Source: Spirochaetales bacterium Spiro_07
GTDB lineage: Bacteria > Spirochaetota > Spirochaetia > Treponematales > Treponemataceae
Reading direction: 5' to 3'
Assembly (NCBI GenBank): GCA_001603145.1
Contig: LVBI01000005.1
Location: 1 to 63,076 of the forward strand
Length of the DNA: 63,076 nucleotides
Below are positions 59,518 to 63,076 of the stretch, piece after piece. The position numbers were made by a program, and so were the translations under genes. The stretch's first letter is position 1, and every line of letters starts with the position of its first letter. Below the pieces are notes generated by a model. The model had not been told where the DNA came from and made no database searches. It was given only the letters and a program-made list of their open reading frames with translations.

Positions 59518-62500
59518 ATGAATGATTTTGTCCATCTCCATGTCCATTCCGATTATTCGCTGCTTGACGGCGCATCTAAGATAACCACGTTGATTGACCG
59601 TGCAAAAGAATTAGGCATGACGGCGCTTGCATTGACAGACCATGGCAACATGTTCGGTGCTTTGCGCTTTGAGCAGGCTTGCCACAAAGCGGGCATCAAT
59701 CCGCTTGTCGGCTGCGAATTCTACGTTGCGCCGGGCAGCAGACACGAGCAGAAAGGCTCTGAAGATGGCAACCGCTATTATCACCTTATATTGATTGCGA
59801 AAAATGTGCAGGGCTATAAGAACTTGTGCATGCTCACAAGCCGCGCCTTTACCGAAGGCATGTATTACAAGCCGAGAATCGACCTTGAATTGCTGAAAAT
59901 GTACCATGAAGGCATTGTCTGCCTTTCAGCGTGCCTTGCAGGTCAATTGCCGCAGCTTCTGCTTGCCGGAAAGCGCAAAGAAGCGGAAGAGCTTGTCTGC
60001 ACTTACAGAGATATTTTCGGTGCAGAGAACTATTACATAGAATTGCAGGACCACGGAATTGCAGACCAGCGCAGGGTTGCGCCTATGCTTATAGACGTTG
60101 CAAGGACTTTGGGCGTTCCGATGGTCGTTACGAACGATATACACTATGCGCGTCCAGATGATGCGGCGGCGCAGGATATTCTGCTTTGTGTTGGGCGCAA
60201 AAAGCTTAGAAGCGAGCCGCATGGCGCAGAAGCTTATGCAGGCGGTCAGTTCTACATGAAAAGCGGCGACGAAATGGCGCAGCTTTTCCCAGATTATCCT
60301 GAAATGATTACGAACACTCGCCGCATTGCTGACATGTGCGATTTGACGATTCCGCAATATAAAACGCAGCAGCTCAAAGACTGTCTGCCTGTCTATGAGA
60401 TTCCGCCGGAATTTGCAACGCAAGATTTGTATGTTCTTCACCTTGTAGAGACGGGCTTACGCAAGCGCTACAAGGTTATCACTAAAGAAATTGTTGACCG
60501 CGCAATGTATGAGCTTGGCATCATATTTCAGATGGGCTTTTCAGGCTATTTCCTTATAGTATGGGATTTTATCAACTGGTCAAAGACGCACGGCATTCCG
60601 ATTGGACCTGGCCGCGGTTCTGGTGCAGGCTCTCTTGTAGCTTATGCAATGACGATTACTGACATTGATCCATTCAGATTCAAGCTGATTTTTGAAAGAT
60701 TCTTGAACCCGGAACGCGTAAGTATGCCTGATTTTGACGTTGATATGTGTTTCGAAGGCCGCCAAGACGTAATTGCTTATACGCGCGAAAAATACGGCGA
60801 CCCGCAGGTTGGTCATATCGTTACGTTCGGAACTTTGAAGGCAAAAGCTGTAATTGCCGATGTAGGCCGCGCTCTCGGCATTCCGCTTGCAGAAGTGAAC
60901 ATGCTCAAAAAGTGCGTGCCAGAAGGCATGAAAGTTCATCTTAAAGACGCATTTGCTGACCCTGACGAAAATCACCCTGATTTCGGCCAGCTGAAGCCTT
61001 ACAGAGATGACCCGCGCTATAAAGAATTGTTCGACCTTTGTTTTAAGCTTGAAGACGTGAACCGCAATACATCGCTTCATGCTTCGGGCATTGTAATTGG
61101 CAGAAGCGAGCTGCCGGAATGGGCACCTGTTTACAAAGACTCTAAGACTGGCAAAGTCGCCGTGCAATACACAATGGACATTATCGAACCGTGCGGCCTT
61201 GTAAAGATGGACTATTTGGGGCTTAAAACGCTCACGCTCATCAAATATGCCGAGCGGATTATACGCAAGCGACCTGGGTTTGAAAACTTTAAGACAGACC
61301 AAGTTTCTGAAGAAGACGAAAAGACGTTTGACTTGTTCTGCCGCGGCGACACTGTTGCGGTTTTTCAGTTTGAAAGCCCTGGTATGCAGAAGATTCTGCG
61401 TGAGGCACAGCCGCGCTGCATTGAAGACGTAGTTGCTTTGAACGCGCTTTACCGCCCTGGTCCGATGGACTACATTCCGAAGTACATTGAAGGAAAGCGC
61501 CACCCTGAAACTATTACATATCCAGACCCATGTCTTGAAGACATTCTGAAAGAAACATACGGTGTTATGGTTTATCAGGAACAAGTTATGCAGGTCGCGC
61601 AGCGCATCGCCGGTTTCTCGCTTGGCGGTGCAGACATGCTCCGCCGTGCTATGGGAAAGAAAAAGCTCGAAGTCCTCATGCAAAAAAAAGAGGAATTCAT
61701 TCAAGGCGCGGTCAAAAACGGCTTTACGGCTGAACATGCCGGCGAAATTTTCGAAATCATGGTTCCGTTTGCCGGCTACGGTTTTAATAAGAGCCACGCC
61801 GCCGCATATTCAGTTGTTGCTTACCGCACGGCTTATCTTAAGGCGCATTTTCCGGCTGAATTTATCGCGGCCAACTTGACCAACGAAATTACGAGCACAG
61901 ATAAACTGCCGGAATATATCGCTGAAGGCCGCTCAATGGGCATTGCCATAGATCCGCCTGACGTAAATCGTTCCGATAAAGTTTTTGACGTTGTTGACGG
62001 GCGCATCGTTTATGGCTTGCTCGGCATAAAAGGGCTCGGCGAAGCAGCCGCAGAGGAAATTGTAAATCAGAGAACGAAAGACGGCCCGTACAAAAGCTTT
62101 ATGGACTTTCTTGAGCGCGTCGATTTGCACACCGTAAACAAAAAAGCCATAGAAGTCATGATAAAAACCGGCTGCTTTGATAACGTAGACCCGATTCCGC
62201 GCTCAATGCTGCTTTTGAACATGGAACAGGCCGTAAATTATGCAGACCAGAAAAAAGAAGATACCCGCTACGGTCAGGTTAGTCTTTTTGAAGATGCAGG
62301 TGAAAAAGAATACGCTGATTTTGTTTACGAGCAAGCGCCGGAATGGACTTTGCAGGAAAAGCTGACAATTGAAAAAGAACTTATCGGATTTTACATTTCC
62401 GGCCACCCGCTTGACGAATATCGTGAGATAATCGAAAAAGCTGAGACAATAAACATTGCTGAACCTTCGCGTGCACAAAAAGACAAGACTTATACGATTG

Positions 62501-62979
62501 TCGGCATGATTAAGAGCATTAGGCCTTTCACTACAAAGAAGGGCAAACTTATGGCGTTCGGTCAGCTTGAAGACATGAACGGCACGATTGACCTTACGCT
62601 GTTCCAAAAGACATGGGAAAAATTCGGTGCAGTGCTGAAAGTTGACGGCGTTTACGGCATAAAAGGAAAAGTTGACCTTTCGCGCGACACACCTTCGTTT
62701 TTGGTTGATGAAGTGCTTGACCCGAAAGACTTGCAGGAGCGTTCAATCAAAGAAATTCACATCAAGCTTGAACCAGGCTTAAAGACAGAGCGCGACCTTA
62801 TGTCGCTCAAGAATTATCTTTTTGAGCAGAGCGGCAACTGTTCAGTTTATTTTCACCTTGAACGCGGCAGCAAAAAATATGTCGTTATGGCAAACCAGCA
62901 GCTTACAGTGCCTTCAAACGATGAATTTGTCGACGGCATAAAAGACCTTGCGTTTGTAGAAAGCGTCTGGAAAGAGTAA
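59518..62979 (+). CDS. dnaE: DNA polymerase III subunit alpha
   Basis: This is the replicative polymerase. The 1153-residue protein has the N-terminal PHP domain (VHLHVHSDYSLLDGA, LTDHGNMFGALRFE), the C-family palm with GPGRGSGAGSLVAYAM and catalytic aspartates in MPDFDVDMCFEGR, KMDYLGLKTLTLI with the third aspartate, FQFESPGMQ, RPGPMDYIPKYI, a helix-hairpin-helix region and an OB fold (TIVGMIKSIRPFTTKKGKLMAF). Length is normal. It is divergent from groES. Confidence 0.97.
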   Translation: MNDFVHLHVHSDYSLLDGASKITTLIDRAKELGMTALALTDHGNMFGALRFEQACHKAGINPLVGCEFYVAPGSRHEQKGSEDGNRYYHLILIAKNVQGYKNLCMLTSRAFTEGMYYKPRIDLELLKMYHEGIVCLSACLAGQLPQLLLAGKRKEAEELVCTYRDIFGAENYYIELQDHGIADQRRVAPMLIDVARTLGVPMVVTNDIHYARPDDAAAQDILLCVGRKKLRSEPHGAEAYAGGQFYMKSGDEMAQLFPDYPEMITNTRRIADMCDLTIPQYKTQQLKDCLPVYEIPPEFATQDLYVLHLVETGLRKRYKVITKEIVDRAMYELGIIFQMGFSGYFLIVWDFINWSKTHGIPIGPGRGSGAGSLVAYAMTITDIDPFRFKLIFERFLNPERVSMPDFDVDMCFEGRQDVIAYTREKYGDPQVGHIVTFGTLKAKAVIADVGRALGIPLAEVNMLKKCVPEGMKVHLKDAFADPDENHPDFGQLKPYRDDPRYKELFDLCFKLEDVNRNTSLHASGIVIGRSELPEWAPVYKDSKTGKVAVQYTMDIIEPCGLVKMDYLGLKTLTLIKYAERIIRKRPGFENFKTDQVSEEDEKTFDLFCRGDTVAVFQFESPGMQKILREAQPRCIEDVVALNALYRPGPMDYIPKYIEGKRHPETITYPDPCLEDILKETYGVMVYQEQVMQVAQRIAGFSLGGADMLRRAMGKKKLEVLMQKKEEFIQGAVKNGFTAEHAGEIFEIMVPFAGYGFNKSHAAAYSVVAYRTAYLKAHFPAEFIAANLTNEITSTDKLPEYIAEGRSMGIAIDPPDVNRSDKVFDVVDGRIVYGLLGIKGLGEAAAEEIVNQRTKDGPYKSFMDFLERVDLHTVNKKAIEVMIKTGCFDNVDPIPRSMLLLNMEQAVNYADQKKEDTRYGQVSLFEDAGEKEYADFVYEQAPEWTLQEKLTIEKELIGFYISGHPLDEYREIIEKAETINIAEPSRAQKDKTYTIVGMIKSIRPFTTKKGKLMAFGQLEDMNGTIDLTLFQKTWEKFGAVLKVDGVYGIKGKVDLSRDTPSFLVDEVLDPKDLQERSIKEIHIKLEPGLKTERDLMSLKNYLFEQSGNCSVYFHLERGSKKYVVMANQQLTVPSNDEFVDGIKDLAFVESVWKE

Positions 62980-63006
62980 AATTTTCTGCCACGTCGGAAA
63001 ATTTTT
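62978..63006 (+). terminator. Possible terminator of dnaE
   Basis: AAAATTTTC (62978-62986) pairs with GAAAATTTT (62997-63005), starting within the dnaE stop codon, with a T run after it. The stem is AT-rich, so strength is uncertain. Confidence 0.5.
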
Positions 63007-63032
63007 GGTATATTTAACAAAGGTAGGTTTTC

Positions 63033-63076
63033 ATGTTCATTAACATTTTAAGAGTCGTTTCTCTTCTTATTTCGTT
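63033..63076 (+). CDS. Start of an unidentified membrane or exported protein (cut by window end)
   Basis: An ATG with AGG five bases upstream opens MFINILRVVSLLIS and runs off the window end. The start is hydrophobic, suggesting a membrane segment or signal. A SecG-like small protein is one possibility, but 14 residues are too few to decide. Confidence 0.4.
   Translation, partial: MFINILRVVSLLIS

Noticed and set aside
60580..61797. 405-codon open frame on the minus strand inside dnaE
   Set aside because: It is antisense to a highly conserved part of dnaE, has no ribosome-binding site and its residues (many Arg, Phe, Val, Asn) reflect the complement of dnaE codons.

Overview
The window looks like about 63 kb of chromosome from a spirochaete of the genus Treponema, probably a fermentative gut or rumen type. 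The reasons are a short alanyl-tRNA synthetase without the C-terminal domain (a spirochaetal trait), a groES / TPR lipoprotein / nusB / peptidyl-prolyl isomerase / alaS order that matches T. pallidum as I recall it, a one-protein pyruvate:ferredoxin oxidoreductase, and several small secreted proteins of a treponemal kind. The assignment is inferred from protein content. I see no rRNA, no intact insertion sequence, no phage and no CRISPR array.

Layout. 1-4.8 kb: nifJ and a uracil-glycosylase-like protein. 4.9-9 kb: an sce7726-like protein, ettA and small exported or membrane proteins. 9-15.3 kb: hflX, a large cytoplasmic GH2 glycosidase and a ROK regulator, a likely sugar-use module. 15.4-22.2 kb (minus strand): exported proteins, a rhomboid protease, a GGDEF diguanylate cyclase coupled to a conserved protein of unknown function, dusB and tatD. 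22.3-25.4 kb: M23 peptidase, bactofilin, YaaR and RicT, probably a cell-shape and regulatory operon. 25.4-30.3 kb: an HExxH protein, rsmE, a membrane EAL protein, tRNA-Ala(GGC) and an LCM-type methyltransferase. 30.5-38.9 kb: an L-fucose/L-arabinose isomerase-family gene with codon use suggesting high expression, an RluA-type synthase, then an operon headed by a hydrogenase-like/GGDEF/EAL fusion, followed by pepF and tcdA. 39-44.7 kb: a second Dus enzyme, a double-length RarA and adk. 44.8-46.6 kb: an outer-membrane barrel and lipoprotein pair. 47-51.7 kb: folD-folE2-miaB-lapA-SPOR. 51.9-63 kb: an exported treponemal protein divergent from alaS, then PPIase, nusB, TPR, groES, dnaE and the start of one more gene.

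The best candidate for a new system is the protein at 33737-36319. It carries ferredoxin clusters, an H-cluster-type domain that keeps all four cysteine ligands but has lost catalytic residues, a further Fe-S module, a degenerate GGDEF and an intact EAL. It could couple hydrogen or redox state to c-di-GMP breakdown. Two other c-di-GMP proteins lie in the window.

A second theme is regulatory. Ten genes have a good sigma70-type promoter whose -10 box ends only 5-8 bases (usually 6) before the start codon, with no ribosome-binding site. This predicts leaderless mRNAs, including those of ettA, rarA, alaS and dnaE. Other genes in the same window have ordinary Shine-Dalgarno sites. Intergenic regions also carry several families of large palindromic repeats.
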